64,000 nt of DNA from Fistularia commersonii (GCA_037954325.1 JBBMNZ010000003.1:3626965-3690964), one strand, 5' to 3'. Positions 27,101-39,487 are shown, numbered from the stretch's first letter. The notes: a model not told the origin generated them from the sequence alone. Made by a program: numbers and translations.

Positions 27101-30100
27101 CAACTGGTCGTGATGTGACTATGGTGATATCAATTATGTTGTTTCGACCTGCCTCCTGTGAGACCCTGTCTGTTGTGCAATGTTCTTCTTCAGCTGTCAT
27201 ACGGGGCACCATTTTTTTGTGTTTTTGTGTTAACGGAGCCAGAATTAGTTATTAGTAATAACTAAAAATTATCATTCAAATTGATTGAAATATCACTTAT
27301 TCGATAATGATATTAACCTTCATTTGGGGCACCCAATAATAACAAATAGTGTCTCAAATGCAGTCTCAAGAAAAAGGCGTTTATCTAAAAATGTCAATAT
27401 TTAATGATAATGATATTTTAGATGAATCAGGTGTGAATTCAAGCACTGACTCTGTCACACAGTCTCGTCACAACGTACACACACAGAATACAAGGAAACT
27501 CCCATTTGAAATATAACACAGTTTATTGAACAAAACCAAAATCAACCAACATCAAGTTTTAGATAAACCTGATTATTCAGCCTGTGCATGTGTACATGGA
27601 GGTGCGTTCGTATTTGTAAAAGAAAGAGGAAGCAGAGAGAGAATTAGAAAAGCAGCAACGATGCTAAGTTAGAAAGTCAACAGTAGCAATGGCCTGGGAA
27701 TACAGTGATCACCCAAGGCACAATAGAAAAACAGCAATTCCAACACTTATATAATACCAATCAATGGCTCAGATGCTGGCCCAGATACTAATACTAGCCT
27801 CTTGCAATGTTTTTATCGGTGACTCAATGTTCCAGGGGACGGGAGGTCTGGTTCAGATGACGGTTGCTTCGGTTGGCTTATTAGCGCCTCTGACTAACAA
27901 GGACGAATAGATGAATCGAGACACCGATGGCGATTGGGAAACACGGTTGTCTCTCAAAGATCTTCGGTTTAAGTTTGCAGGACAGATAGTCAGGCCGATA
28001 CGTCGCGCTTGGAGCCACAGTCCGGATCGACAGAAAAATTTGTGTATTGCGTCTATATGTGGTCACCTCTTGTGCACTAGAGAGTAGCCATTAGAGCAGC
28101 ATTCCAGTTCAAAATATGTGCTTATCTACTGGTTGGTGGCATCCCAGTGTGTAACTTGGTGTTGTCCAGTGGGTGAGGGCGCTGGAGAAAGCCCCCCACG
28201 TAGTAGGCGGCCTCTCTTATTAATCACCTCTGGAATGTGTACCAGAGTTTGGGGGAAGGTGAGGATGAATTCATTGCAGTGTGCTGGTTGGGGGTCAATC
28301 CTTAGAACAAAAGACTTGATCCCCTGTGTGTTCAACACCTGGTGGTTGAGTCACAGAAATAGGTTTTCTGTTAAAAGTCTGTACTTGAGGCACAACACTG
28401 CCTATAGGGATGAAACCCCCATCACTTGTAGCATTTTCTCACAGTACGTGTTCCAACATGAGAAATGATACATGTTGTGAAATAAACACCCCATTCGATG
28501 AAAATAGGTGAAATATTTGAGTCAATATTCTTAGCTAGCGGTCTGAATAAAATAGAAAAATCTTATGAAGGGTAGAGTTGACAACATACTGAAGTATTGG
28601 AGCTTCCCATCCAACTTTAGATGTCATTGTTTTTATCAGTTTGATTAATACCAGCTGAATACTAATCAGTTGGTTTAATGTAGAATGTCATAAAGAGAGA
28701 ACACATGTTTACTTGTTTACAAAATGTCGCTACCATGCGTTGATGTAAGCCATTGTGAGCATTTCAGGGTCGGGTTTTGCACCGCAAAGAGTTTCCATGG
28801 GAGGTTGAGGGCAAAGAATTCCCACCACTCACTCACTCTTACCCCTTTGTGGAACTGAGAGGCTAACCAGTTGTGGGCTCCTATTGACTGATTGAGTGTA
28901 ACAGATGCTACCGAAGGCAAAGATACAGGCGAAAAAACTGTCTCTTCAAGCTGCGCTGCACTTTCCCATTCTGAAAGCTGCTGAGGCCAATGGCAAGGTT
29001 TGGGCAATTTCCTGTGACAAACTCAGACCAACCACTCAAACACTTTGCAGGCACTCACAGAAAGGAAACTGAAAAAGTGTAGCATGTCTTTGACATCAGG
29101 GTTTTTGTCTGATTGAAATGCAGTCTCAAAAATGGTTGCTTATAAGCATCCAATTTGGTCAATTCCTGTCAAAGTCTTCTTCTTGTAACAACTGGACTTG
29201 TTTATTTTTCTTCCCCTGAAGATGTTTCACCTAAAGTCCGGCAGTTAGAAGATTTTGGCATGAATTGACCACGACCTAAATGACTGAGAACCTAGTTGGT
29301 AAAGTGTATTCAAAGAGTCTTATTAAGTCTGCCTCATTAAATTTTGTTTTTAAACCTATGCACATGCATGCATTTTCTGAAAATATTAAGAAAATATTCT
29401 TTTTCTTTAGTATTTCCAACTATTGCACATGATGTTGTCTATATTCAGTTCTATTTTGTCCAGTAAATGTGTCATGATTGCATATTAAGCTACCCTTTAT
29501 GTTGCTTTAGATACTTTGCCTTGTACCTGATTTGCACTGCCTTAGGTAAGTAGATTTGATAGACAAAACAGGGGTTTGATTTTTTTTTTTTCTCTATATC
29601 AGGCTTAGTTGAGAAGCCAAAAAGATAGACCTCTTAAACAAAGTTCACCCACTACAAACACAGAAGTCTCTTGTCATCCATTCTTAGTGAGTCAGGAGGT
29701 TCTGGAATCCTTGTTGAAACGCTCAACCTCCCTGTCTGCACACTGAGTGGCTTTTCCTGTGATTCTTTGTTTCTCTAATCCCGTTCAACTGTAATCTATC
29801 TTGCACCATTATCACCTTGCAACTCATCGGTCTCTGTGTCTTTTTAGCATTGCCATGGCGACCAAGGAGAACATGACCTCCCAGAGGGGCATGTTAAAAT
29901 CCATACAGAGCAGAGTCAACACCCTGGCCAGTATCCTATTTACCGTCATTTATGTTCTCTGTGGCTGCAAAAGAAAACCGTTGTTTGTCTCTTAATTGAT
30001 TTTGCGTCTTAAGCGGGCAAAGTAGCGGAAATGTCCTCTCGTTTTTGTTTCCTTTCTGTCTCAAGATATTCGTGATATTCCGTAACCCTTTGCTAACCAA

Positions 30101-30226
30101 GACCGATTCCCGACCATCAACAACCTCATCCAGCGCATAAACCTGAGAAAGCGGCGAGACTCTCTCATCCTCGGCTCTGTGATCGGGATCTGCACAATCC
30201 TCCTCCTGCTCTACGCTTTTCACTGA
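12183..30226 (+). CDS. GOSR1: Golgi SNAP receptor complex member 1 (GS28)
   Basis: GOSR1 is a Qb-SNARE of the cis-Golgi acting in ER-Golgi and intra-Golgi vesicle fusion. Nine coding exons join in frame to 248 aa (human about 250): 12183-12216, 12633-12744, 14203-14290, 14573-14680, 14931-15022, 19041-19115, 26381-26410, 29848-29930, 30102-30226. The protein starts MAGMGSSNYWEDLRKQARQ, has DTTPLLN, SLNAALMHTLQRHRDILQDY and a SNARE helix region (RLMDDTISIAMATKENM) with coiled-coil periodicity. It ends in the hydrophobic tail anchor SVIGICTILLLLYAFH. Every segment parallels human GOSR1 and no frameshift is seen. Exon 7 is only 30 nt. Introns 5-7 are large (4.0, 7.3 and 3.4 kb) while intron 8 is only 171 nt. 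The gene lies head-to-tail behind CPD. Confidence 0.98.
12745..14202 (+). other. GOSR1: GOSR1 intron 2
   Basis: This is a 1,458-base intron between a GTAAGT donor and a TTTTCCTCAAG acceptor. It is AT-rich. I see no open frame of note, no repeat I can name, and one A-rich stretch near 13,625-13,645. Confidence 0.8.
15431..15668 (+). mobile_element. tRNA-derived SINE relic in GOSR1 intron 5
   Basis: A tRNA-like head (GATTCAGCTGGTAGAGTGGG, box A type) leads into a body containing CACTGGGCAAGACACCGAGC and GAATGGGTGAATGCTGTC. The end, GAGACCATTCACCATTAA, is typical of an abundant teleost SINE family (from memory). Box B is degraded. It is in sense with GOSR1. Confidence 0.75.
17898..18022 (+). 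mobile_element. 5'-truncated LINE 3' end with 16-bp target duplication
   Basis: The segment ends CTCGCTGTGGCGACCCTTGA then CGGGAAAAGCCGAAAGAAGAAGAA, the 3' end of a common fish non-LTR element. It is bounded by the perfect direct repeat ATCATTTAGATTTGAA at 17882-17897 and 18023-18038, the hallmark of target-primed reverse transcription. Related copies on the minus strand are at about 41975-42085 and 56115-56330. Confidence 0.8.
18040..20098. other. GOSR1 intron 5/6 sequence around exon 6, no further gene
   Basis: Apart from GOSR1 exon 6 (19041-19115), this AT-rich stretch holds no convincing open frame or recognisable repeat. Confidence 0.6.
20099..20663 (+). mobile_element. Tc1-like transposon relic with internal deletion
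   Basis: The left edge (TATACACTGACATGTG) and the right edge (TGGTCAAAATGTTGTACCTG then ATTGGTGTATA) match the ends of Tc1-like elements. The translated middle retains the C-terminal part of a Tc1 transposase, including DGSGFFQQDNVLFHKAKM (family QQDNAPCHKA block) and later RAVFATKWD in another frame. The left end passes straight into the C-terminal half, so the N-terminal DNA-binding domain is deleted. Several frame disruptions are present. It lies in GOSR1 intron 6 and is inactive. Confidence 0.8.
20664..25514. other. Remainder of GOSR1 intron 6, left part
   Basis: AT-rich intronic DNA with a (GT)n tract at about 23568-23597. I see no recognisable gene, RNA gene or named repeat. Confidence 0.5.
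25515..26075 (+). mobile_element. L2/Rex-like LINE 3' fragment split by a nested repeat
   Basis: Frame 25582 onward reads ALLTSPLDYCNTLLSRLTKK, the conserved C-terminal block of L2-type reverse transcriptases (family form LDYCNALL/LL-LP). It then degrades with stops. The typical LINE 3' end (GCACAGCACTTTGGAAAGTT, TATAAAGATATTTTATT) appears at about 26023-26065. In between, about 25780-25975 belongs to a different repeat, so that element inserted later. Confidence 0.65.
25780..25975 (+). mobile_element. Fish interspersed repeat nested in the LINE fragment
   Basis: Recognisable pieces are TTTTGCCTCACTGCAAGAAG, GGCCTTTCTGTGTTGTCTTT, CATAGTCCAAAAGCATGCAG and the AGGATAGGCACAATAAATGA tail. This is the order of an abundant teleost repeat (cacggtggctca...ataagcggtagaaaatgaatgaatg). 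More copies are at 26635-26720, 41530-41815 and, reversed, 48160-48400. Confidence 0.6.
26635..26720 (+). mobile_element. Second fragment of the same interspersed repeat
   Basis: TTTCCTCTGGGTTCTCCAGT, TTCCTCCCACAATCCAAAAT and CATGCAGCAGGTCC match the middle of the repeat seen at 25780-25975. It lies in GOSR1 intron 7. Confidence 0.5.
27430..28480. other. CpG-richer island of unknown nature in GOSR1 intron 7
   Basis: This stretch is less AT-rich than the surrounding intron and has many CpG steps (for example 27,840-28,030). It starts near a reversed AATAAA (TTTATT at about 27,520). Open frames on both strands are short and unfamiliar. It could be an inserted retroelement/LTR or a regulatory element. 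I cannot name it. Confidence 0.3.
28720..29260. other. GOSR1 intron 7, right part
   Basis: No gene is recognised. A piece at about 29,165-29,235 (TTGTAACAACTGGACTTGTT, CCCTGAAGATGTTTCACCT) resembles a common fish retroelement-associated sequence of the form 'gaagacgtttcgcttc', but is too degraded to classify. Confidence 0.35.
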
Positions 30227-30413
30227 ACCCCGGGCTCTGTGAAATATTTTAGGAGGCAGGATTGATCAGCTCTCTGTAATGTAGGAACCCCAGGAGACTG
30301 AACTCAGCGATCAGAGGAACCTGGAGGCTCCTGAGCAGATGGACATTAGGCTGGTCTACTTCTACCGCAAGAACGAGACTGAAGGAGATTCTAGAGACTG
30401 GCTGCTCTTTAAC

Positions 30414-30649
30414 AATAAATGGAGACCAAAATTACAAATACGAACTAGATTTAAAAAAAAAAAAAAAAGAATTAAAAAAAAAAGGATCAATAATTTGTTC
30501 AGAGCGGAACTCTGTACAGAAGAGGCTGTAAGAATATGTGACAGATCGGGCTTTTCACAGGTGGATTTTTGGTATTCAGCTGGAATGGTCCTTTTTAATT
30601 GATGCAATGGGAGTAGTTGACAATGAGTTGTAGAATGTGAATTAATAAA
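30414..30649 (+). terminator. GOSR1: GOSR1 candidate polyadenylation signals
   Basis: AATAAA hexamers occur at 30414-30419 and 30644-30649, about 190 and 420 nt after the stop codon. Another at 31794-31799 would give a UTR of about 1.6 kb. Choice between them is not decided here. Confidence 0.45.
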
Positions 30650-31672
30650 TTATTCATATTAGTATGTGTATAAAAGTGTATGACTAGACACTCGACATTT
30701 AAGACATTTTATTTTTCAAAATACATGATTGGAAGTCAGCTGTTCTGGTCTTTGTTATTGAAGATCGCAAGTTTGAAGGAGACAATTAGTAACAGCCTTC
30801 ATGTCCATCCATGCTTTTACTTAAACCGAGCCCTCAGGCCGCCTCAATCCAATATTCTTCATTGATTAGTGCGATTGAGTGATGCCAAAGTGCAGGGCAT
30901 GATGGTATTGAGTTAATTCAATTTCTTATAACGTATTATGAGTACCATAAATGTACAAATGAATTTATTTAATTTCATTTCAATGTAATTCAATTCAATT
31001 TTTCAGTAAATACTTATTCCATGAAAAAAAATTCACTCCGGCTTTGAATTACCAATCAAATTGATAGGCGTTGCGTCATTATTTGGAGGAAAAAAATTAA
31101 CATAACTGTTCAAAAGTTTTAACGAGGCAAAGAACCATGTACCTTGAATCTGGACACGCTCCACAAAACTATCAAAATCCTCAATATTTAATAGTCGTTA
31201 TAGGACAAACCGTACAGGAGGAGGAATTCTATAAATAACAGACCTCTTAATATTTAATGCAACAATTGTCGTCAACCATGATGGTTTGGGTGTCACAAGA
31301 ACCCCCCCCCGCCGCCCCGATATATATTATGATCCAGGTCAAGAGGTCATGTAGCATTGTGAGGTCAAAGGTCGGCCATTTCAAGAGGATTCATCAAATT
31401 TAACCGACAGGCCGTGCTGCTGGGGATCTTTTCAGGTCACAGTGGAAATCAGAATGCGGCCATTAAACGGAAAACACTATCGTGTTGATATTTCACCATT
31501 TTCAGAGTATTATCAGTATTGCAGTAGGAGGAGCTGTGTGTCCCCCGCCCCTTAAAGAGAGGAGCATGAAAAATAAACTACCCTGATGGCCGCGGACTGG
31601 ACCATTCTGCGCGTTTTTATGACTGGAAAGCTCACGTGCCTCTTTGTTTGATTTGGATGGGGCTGACGGCGT

Positions 31673-31690
31673 GGGGGGGGGGGGGGGGGG
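31673..31690 (+). repeat. 18-base G run
   Basis: An uninterrupted G18 tract lies between GOSR1 and TRARG1. Shorter G runs are at about 7380-7394 and 34771-34780. Confidence 0.85.
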
Positions 31691-32404
31691 ATGGCGGTCG
31701 GGTCGGAGCGTGTCGTTGGTGATGCGGTTGTGTTGCGACACATGCCATGTGTTTTCGTCTCACAGTCCAAGACTGTAACACAGCTGGAATCCAAATAAAG
31801 TAGGCTCACTCTGATGGACTGAGAGGGATGGATGGATACTGTGTCTTGTCCTCATTCCCTCTGCTTCTGATGTTTGTTTTAAGTATGAAATTACACTAAA
31901 AATGTACTTACAGTCATCGTGTGTTTTCAAGGGAATTGCCTAAAAAACTATTTTGGAATTCGCCCTCCATGCAAGATTGTGTGTGATGATTTATGTGCTG
32001 CATTCTTAAAAAACAGTTCATTCTAATATATAATATCTTTCACTAGTCTTTAAACAGCTGCACGGGACATCAATTTAAAATAAGAAAATGATCAATTTGC
32101 ATTGATGAGACATTGTTTTTCTTTAAATAATGTGAAACAACTTCTGAACTGTTGTCATTTTCGAAATTGAATTGCTTCATTAAATGTCATTTGACGTTAC
32201 AACCTATTCTCCAAACACCAATATTCAGGATACACGTAACAAACTTCTTACATTATAGATATTGGCCTGCGAAACTCATATATTTGTGTGTAGTGGTCAG
32301 TGGTAATATTTTTTCAACATAAATGCAATATTCCTTGAAAATTGCTTAATTTGTTTTCATCAGATATGCGTTTATTTTAATTCAAAGCTGGGATCAAGGT
32401 TTTG

Positions 32405-32407
<3 letters not shown>

Positions 32408-32441
<34 letters not shown>

Positions 32442-32451
32442 CATATATATT
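32408..32451. repeat. (TA)n microsatellite
   Basis: About 15 uninterrupted TA units, then an imperfect continuation (catacatatatat). Confidence 0.9.
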
Positions 32452-32734
32452 TATTTAGTAGTCCACCCGAGCAGAACTGTTTTCACGCGGGGCTTCGAGC
32501 TGCAATCGCTCCCAACAAGCACCAAATCTGAGATGATAACAGGAGCCTTTGTGTCTCTGAAAAAACAAACCAAAAAAAAAAAAAAGTCATATATAAATAA
32601 AAAATAACGCATAAGCGGTTTTGCGTAAACAAACAGCAGGGAGGATCCGCTCCTGGATTGACATAATGGGCTGCATCACTTCCCTCAGCAGATATTTAAT
32701 GAGGAGATGAGACATTTGGTGCCCAGAGAAATCC

Positions 32735-32736
<2 letters not shown>

Positions 32737-32783
<47 letters not shown>
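32737..32783. repeat. (TG)n microsatellite, about 23 units
   Basis: Perfect TG dinucleotide repeat. A second, shorter tract of about 11 units is at 32901-32922. Confidence 0.95.
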
Positions 32784-32785
<2 letters not shown>

Positions 32786-35274
32786 ACTGATACAAATTCA
32801 AGAAGCAAGACTTTAAAGAGCTGACTGTTCATACATTTGAAATGTGGGATAAGTCCTTGCGTCAAGGGAGCCCTTGTTACAGTTCTGGTTCAGGATTTTG
32901 GTGTGTGTGTGTGTGTGTGTGTTTGTGAAAATTAAAAATCAACCCAACTGTGTATATGAGACCCTGCCACTACAATCTACAAGATTTAAAACAAGTCTGT
33001 AGAGGAGAAGTATTGGCTTTTTTGCAGCGAGCGAAATCCTCCAGTACACAGACGAGCTACAGTGGCTGGTTACGGCCGGATTAATAAACCGGGTGACATT
33101 TGAGCAAATTTAAAGGCTTCCAAAACCAATCTAATTTCAAGTGTTAAATAGTCTGTAACAACCGGAGATTAAGCTGTATCGTCAGCAGCATTCGTTACAG
33201 TCAACATTATACCAGCTAAAGGTAATAAAGTGTCACGTCATTGACTGATGATCTGAATCAGACACGGGAAGGATGTCATGTTTTAGTGGGAAACAGTGAA
33301 ACGTCGCATTCGGACGATGTGGACTTTTCACTGTTAGGTTTTGGTTCGTAAGTTCGTAAGAGTTATTTTGCAGAATTGCTTTCGATGTATTTGAAAATAA
33401 ATGAACACATATCTGAACAGTTGTTTGGGGCCTTCGGTCAAGCAGCCTCCAGAGACACAAAAACAGACCATGCATGATAACATTTATTCCAGACATGCAG
33501 AGCGTAACCAGCCACGGGTCACGGGAAGACAAAATGGTGATTCGTTGAAAAAAGAAAAATGGATTTCAGAGCTCCTTGCTGAAGGTTTCACAAATACAAA
33601 ATGTAACCAGGACGTTACAACGGTACGACTGACAGAAGTTTTTAACCAGCTCCAAGCAGAATAACATGATATTGTATAAGTTGTTTGTGCGGTAAACAAG
33701 TCGACTCTTTGGGATTTTGCTGCTGGTTGACATTTTGAAGAGGCGTTTTCCCTCAGATGTGTTCGATTTTGCAAAGTCAGTGAAGCAGCAGCCAAACAAC
33801 GGCGCCCGCTTGCAAAGCGGGACGTTTTTTCGAGCGTCGCTCCGATTATCCGTGTAGAAATTCCAGGGTCGTTTTGTGCGTCGCCTCGCACATTTGTGGG
33901 CGCCCTCCCGCTTGGCTGACACGTCTGAGCTTGAGATGCATCACCCTTTTCACATCATCGCCTCCTGACTCACAATGTCACGAATGTGAGAATTAATGAT
34001 CCTACAATCCAACCTGTGCTTTGTTTAAGCCCGGAATGACTAATGACACCATTATTATGTGAATCGGCGTTAGAAACAGGAGTCTAGAACACACATGGAT
34101 AATCGAAATGCAAACCGTTAGTCAAAACTATCGGACTCGCACATTTACAAGGAAATACATCCTGAGCCTGCAGCCCAACGCATGCGTACATGTTGCATAT
34201 ACAAGTATATATATGTATAGTTTTCCGTATGATTCATTACATCCCAGTACCAGGAGCAGAAATGAAATGTCTAACATCAATGTGTCACGCTTTTAGCAAG
34301 TGGTTATAAAAGAATAGTTGAAGAGGACACGTTCTGCCAAGACAAAGGAAGATTTAAGGAGGCTTTGAGGAGACTTTAAGGGGAGTTAAGGGGCATAGAA
34401 ATTAGTCCTCACATGTTCCACAATGGCGGGACAATGTACACAAATCACTGTGTGCAAAGCTCTTATCCTGGGTCACTGCATAATAGGAAAAAGAGACAAA
34501 TAATCAAAATAAAGGCTGGGTTTTACATTCAGGCATGCATTGGTCTCCCTTTTTTTTTTGTTAAAAAAAAAAAAAATCACAGTAAATGACGAAACTGTAA
34601 AATCTCTTCCCTCCCCCATTTACAGAGCATCATCTCATCATCCAAGCACCATGAAGACTTTAACAAATACGGCAACACTTGATATACAAATATATTAAAA
34701 AATGTACATCTGCATGTACATCCATAATGTGAAATCTATTTTTAAGCTGTATATGTTTTGAATGAATGGCGGGGGGGGGGGTAGAATAAACAATGTTTAT
34801 ACGCGGTTATCCAAAGTCCAAAATTTTCTTTTAAATTGGATGCTCGGAGTCATTCTGCAACGTCCTCTTAGATTTTAAAAAGTCCTTTATGTATTCCAGA
34901 CACAGATGTTTGTGAGTCCTCTGTTCACACATGTTCAATCTTGCACCTTTTTTTAAATATACATATATATTTCTCTCAAGCAAATTGATTCTAATGCATG
35001 CATCTTTAAATGTTTTCATTAGTTGTCTTGCAATGTCCATTGTTTTTTCTTTCAGTATGTCATAATCATGTAATTACAACGTGTGAGCGCGCGTTTCATT
35101 GTTATTTTTTGCTATTTTTTTCCTAATTCTCGAAGTTGTCCTCCATAGCATGTCTTTCACCCCACCACCTTTTTTTTTTTTTTTTTTTTTCGCACCTTCA
35201 GGTCCTCCGTATCAGTGACTGGCCTGAAACAGAAAGAAGAAACAGAGATGGGTTCCACGAACCATCAAATTGTT

Positions 35275-35280
35275 TTTATT
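35275..35280 (-). terminator. TRARG1: Candidate TRARG1 polyadenylation signal
   Basis: TTTATT on the + strand is AATAAA on the minus strand. It is the first AATAAA or ATTAAA I find downstream of the TRARG1 stop codon, implying a 3' UTR of about 1.4 kb that would include the MITE at 36291-36558. Confidence 0.4.
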
Positions 35281-36290
35281 TTTACTGATATGGCCACTGT
35301 GTTGATGGCTCTGAGCAGCGAGGCACATACAGATGCTGCACAGTCAGCGCGCTACCGTCACTGCAGTGATAAATCAAGCCATACACACATATACACTGGC
35401 ACACACACTCACACACACACACACAAGCTTTGGAGATGTGCTGAGTTAGGACATACAGAAACATCTCACGCTTGTGAGCCGGTGTCACATATCACCTTGT
35501 AATCGTAATGCTGGATGTATTCATTGTTGTTGGACACTGGTTGTGAAAGCACAGCTAATATGAATAAGCTAGACTTCAAACAGGAAATACATTTTGCAAT
35601 GATATTAGTCTCGGCCTCCTTGCGCACATTTAAATGAGACTTTGGAAAACGTGCCTCTTTGGTCAAGATTTTCCATGTAAAGAAAAAAAATAATGTGTTT
35701 CATGTCTGCAGTAGAAAGCTACAGAGCTGCTTCGCATTAGTTAGCTTAGCATAATTGATGGTCACACAGCCTATTGCTAATTGGTTAGTGTATTCCAATG
35801 CTCCAATATATATGCGTTAACCCTGATATTCATGTAATTAAATAATACAGTGAAATGATATAAAATCATTAGTTTGAACTACGACAAAATGTTGGGTGCC
35901 ATGATCTCTCACAGTAGCTTCACAGATCTAAATCTAATCTTTAAACTAAAGATTAAAAAAAGAACATTGAGTCAGAAGATGATAATGATAACTCTCGCAA
36001 AGATGCATTCCTGTCAATGCATTTGCAATTTGGAAAAATGTCTGCAGTGAACGTATTGATCGCAACATTTGTGAGTAAGAGGGTATTAAATTACTTTTGA
36101 TAAGCTAATATTTTCCATTCACAACCATTCATTTAGCTGAGCTAACTGCTAGATTCATTATGTTTTACTTTGCTGACAAAGGATTAGCATCTATCTTTTG
36201 AGCTAAATACTAGAATAAAGATAATACTTGAAAGCAAAATACCAAATACTGGAATAAAAAAAAAAAAAGTATTTTTATACATATATATAT

Positions 36291-36558
36291 ACTGCTCACA
36301 AAAATAAAGGGACCACTAAAATGACACATCCGAGATCCGAATGAATTAAATATCCATATTAAATACTATATTCTTTACACAGTTGAATGTGCTGACAACA
36401 AAATCACAAAAAAAAAAAAATTATCAATGGGAATCAAATGTATGAACCCATGGAGGTCTGGATTTGGGGTCACACTCGATGTTGTTGATTTCACAGAAGT
36501 GTGATTGACTTGGAGTTACATTGTGTTGTTTAAGTCTTCCCTTGATCTTTTCAAGTAG
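36291..36558. mobile_element. Internally deleted Tc1/mariner MITE
   Basis: The left end ACTGCTCACAAAAATAAAGG is mirrored by the right end (reverse complement of CCCTTGATCTTTTCAAGTAG), which is imperfect. Inner blocks (GTTGAATGTGCTGACAACAA, AAATCA; CAGAAGTGTGATTGACTTGG) are those of a widespread fish Tc1-like element. Left and right arms meet directly near 36,480 with no transposase. It begins about 95 bp past the TRARG1 stop codon. Confidence 0.8.
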
Positions 36559-36652
36559 TAAATATAATATAAAACACACACACACACATATATATATATA
36601 TATGATTGAAAATCAAGCTTCAAATGAGGAAATGTGATTTCCTATTGTTTTT

Positions 36653-39456
36653 TCAGTGTTTGTGCGCATATTTGTTTGTTCCTTTACTTGCGACTGAGGC
36701 GTAGACGATGATCCCGATCACGCCAAGGACAATGGAGACGATGCTGAGAAGACGAGCCAGGCGTCCCAGCCTCCTGGCCCCGTCCACGTCTCCCGCCTGG
36801 AGGCTGTTTCTGGACTGGAGACAAAAAAATAATGGGCAAAGTTAAAGCCCAAGAACGTGACAAGATTTAGTATGATGTGAGAAGATCCGGCCGGAGGTTT
36901 CGGAAAGGAACCCCAATACAACCAGCACAGATGTTCCATTCCTTAAACAAGGATCCAGCTGTAACGCCAACTGTTATAAAAATATTATTGACGTTTGAAA
37001 CCCTGCTGGTGAAAACTGCTAAAACTGATAAATTCATCTTCAGTTGCAGTTGCTTAGAAATGCATTGATGCACTCCACCCTGCCATCCATGAATCATTTA
37101 TAAAAACAATAACAATAACAATAATAATAACAATAACAATAACAATAACAATAACAATACTACTAACAATAATAATAATAATGGAAGTAATCATTTATTC
37201 ATTCATTATTCAAGCCCTTGCACACAGGGTTGCTGGGACCTGCGATGGGTCGAACATGAGATCGATATTCAACATGAACTAGACTAGTTAAAATCGTGAT
37301 TTCTGTCATAATCTGCAAACTCAGGGTTTTATTCTTATCAGGTCTCAATGAGCTCAGAGGGAAAATAAATACCAAAGCAAGAGTGTGAGTACAGGAGGTT
37401 TAAGTGCGGACGTCTTCTTTTCTAAAGACCTACAATAGAAATGAGATTGACAGTATTTCTATTATTGTTTTACACACCGCATAACATTTTACATCCAGTG
37501 TAATAATAAAATCCAGTGTCTTTTTCATTCATGATTAAAAGTGGTGGAAAACCAGAGAAAATTCACCGGCTGCGGGATTTTGACGTCTCATCCCCTTTAA
37601 AGTTGATTTCAGTTGAAAAATCTGTGACATCCATATTTACATTTGTCATTTAATCTGGAATCTACATTCAATCGACATTTAGTATAAAACACATAATCAC
37701 TTATTCGCTTATTTTTTCCAAAAACAGGATAAATAAATATAAAAAAAAACCCTTGTATGGCTGCTGAGTCAGCACCAAGTCAACACCAAGCAGGGGTGAC
37801 GTCAAAAAAGAAACAAAAGAAATGTCGCAGTCCATTAAATTGTTCTCTATCAATCAGCAGTGGAAAGACCACGCATGAATATTAAGATTCATGTAAAAGA
37901 TAATTTACCCCCCACTGCGTGACGGTCTGCTTTAGATTAATAGTAGGATGTGATATGCAGAGTCGGTTAAAGGGGAATGTGTGCGCAGCAGCAGTAAGAG
38001 ACAGTATATCAGCTGAATGCTGGATGTATATTGTTTTATGTGCCGTAGATTTATGGGTGTGTTTCAGAGGAAATCGTGCTTTGCTTTCACGTACGCGATC
38101 ACTTTATTCCAGACCTGAGACAGAACGGAAATGTAACTTTCATCAGTTTTATTGTGCTTAACAAAGTCGTATTTCACTAAATACGGCGTAGATGTCTCAA
38201 TTCTGCTCCAAATATGTTGCCACCTGTCGTATATCTAATATGTTGCAGGAATATGCAGGACTCGGAGATGTGAATTAATAATTTAAAAAAAACAACTTTA
38301 CATTACAACTATAGCACAAAATTTATAGAGTATGCATATGTATGTGAGGTTTTTTTTTCAGCTACTTCAATACTATATTCACAGTAACAGTAAAAGTGGG
38401 GCACAGCGTGTTTATAACCTAATATAATTATTTTATGACAATTTCTGAAAATATTTGTCATTGCATATTTTGCTGCCATTTATGCATGTTTGAGCATTTA
38501 TATGTATGCATGTTGTGCTATAGGAAAGTTGTAATTAATTTAATCTAATTTAATCTTATTTTATTTTATTTTATTTTATTTTATTTATTTTACTTTATTT
38601 TATCTCATTTTATTTTATTTTATTTTAATTCTATCTTATTTTATCTTATTTTATTTGAGGCAAAAGAGTTAAAATTAGCAGATGTTCCCCATATTGTGAT
38701 AGTCAGGGCTGTTTTTCTTCCTTTGCCTTGAGTTACGTACACTGACAATCTCACAGATGAACCGAAATAGAAAGAAGTTTAAGGTTATTCAATTCGTTGT
38801 CCACACCTTATGGCAACGTGTTTCTTTTATTTTGGTCTCCATGAAAATATCCCTTTTGCATATCCTTTCCTACAATTTATAAACTGTAAAAATGATCCGT
38901 AAGGGCATTATTTTAACTTCAAGAAGACATTCATTACAGGAAGGAGAAAGAAAAAAAAACGAGTAAAAAAATGTGAGGAAATCAGATTAAGCAGTGCATT
39001 TTGTTGGCTGTAACATTTGAGAGAGGTTGTATTTTGGTTAGTTAAGCAATACAACTTCCAAAGAAGTTATCAATCAAATGGTGACATCAGATATTGTGAC
39101 GTAGATGCAAACAACCAAAATGTAACTATTGGTGATGAAAATCAGAGAATCCACTTTTCGTGAAATGATGACCTAAAATGGGATAAAACCATCCGACCAA
39201 ATGAAACAACCATCTTGCTCATTGTGTGATTCTATGCAGACACTAGATTTCTATTCAGATTATGAATATATAGTATAATATTCAGATTGTGATGATGCCT
39301 CGAAGCCAATCACCTCCTACATACTGTAGGTAAACTCGTCTCAGCAGCAGCACAGAAAACACAAGTCACAAGGCCGGAACGCTCTCATAAATCAGGTGTC
39401 TCCTCGGTCGCCAGGCTTCGATCCAGAGCTGCTCAAGATTCTGCACACACACAAAT

Positions 39457-39487
<31 letters not shown>

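Larger units (their letters stand above)
30700..35270. other. Intergenic stretch between GOSR1 and TRARG1 (tail to tail)
   Basis: No gene is recognised. The stretch contains an 18-G run (31673-31690), (TA)n at 32408-32451, (GT)n at 32737-32783 and 32901-32922, and T/A runs near 34,550 and 35,169-35,190. The 33.4-33.9 kb part is richer in CpG with short opposing open frames that look like nothing known. The two flanking genes converge here. Confidence 0.6.

Noticed and set aside
33401..33922. Overlapping frames on both strands in a CpG-richer patch
   Set aside because: No family motif, no splice signals and overlapping frames of similar length on both strands.
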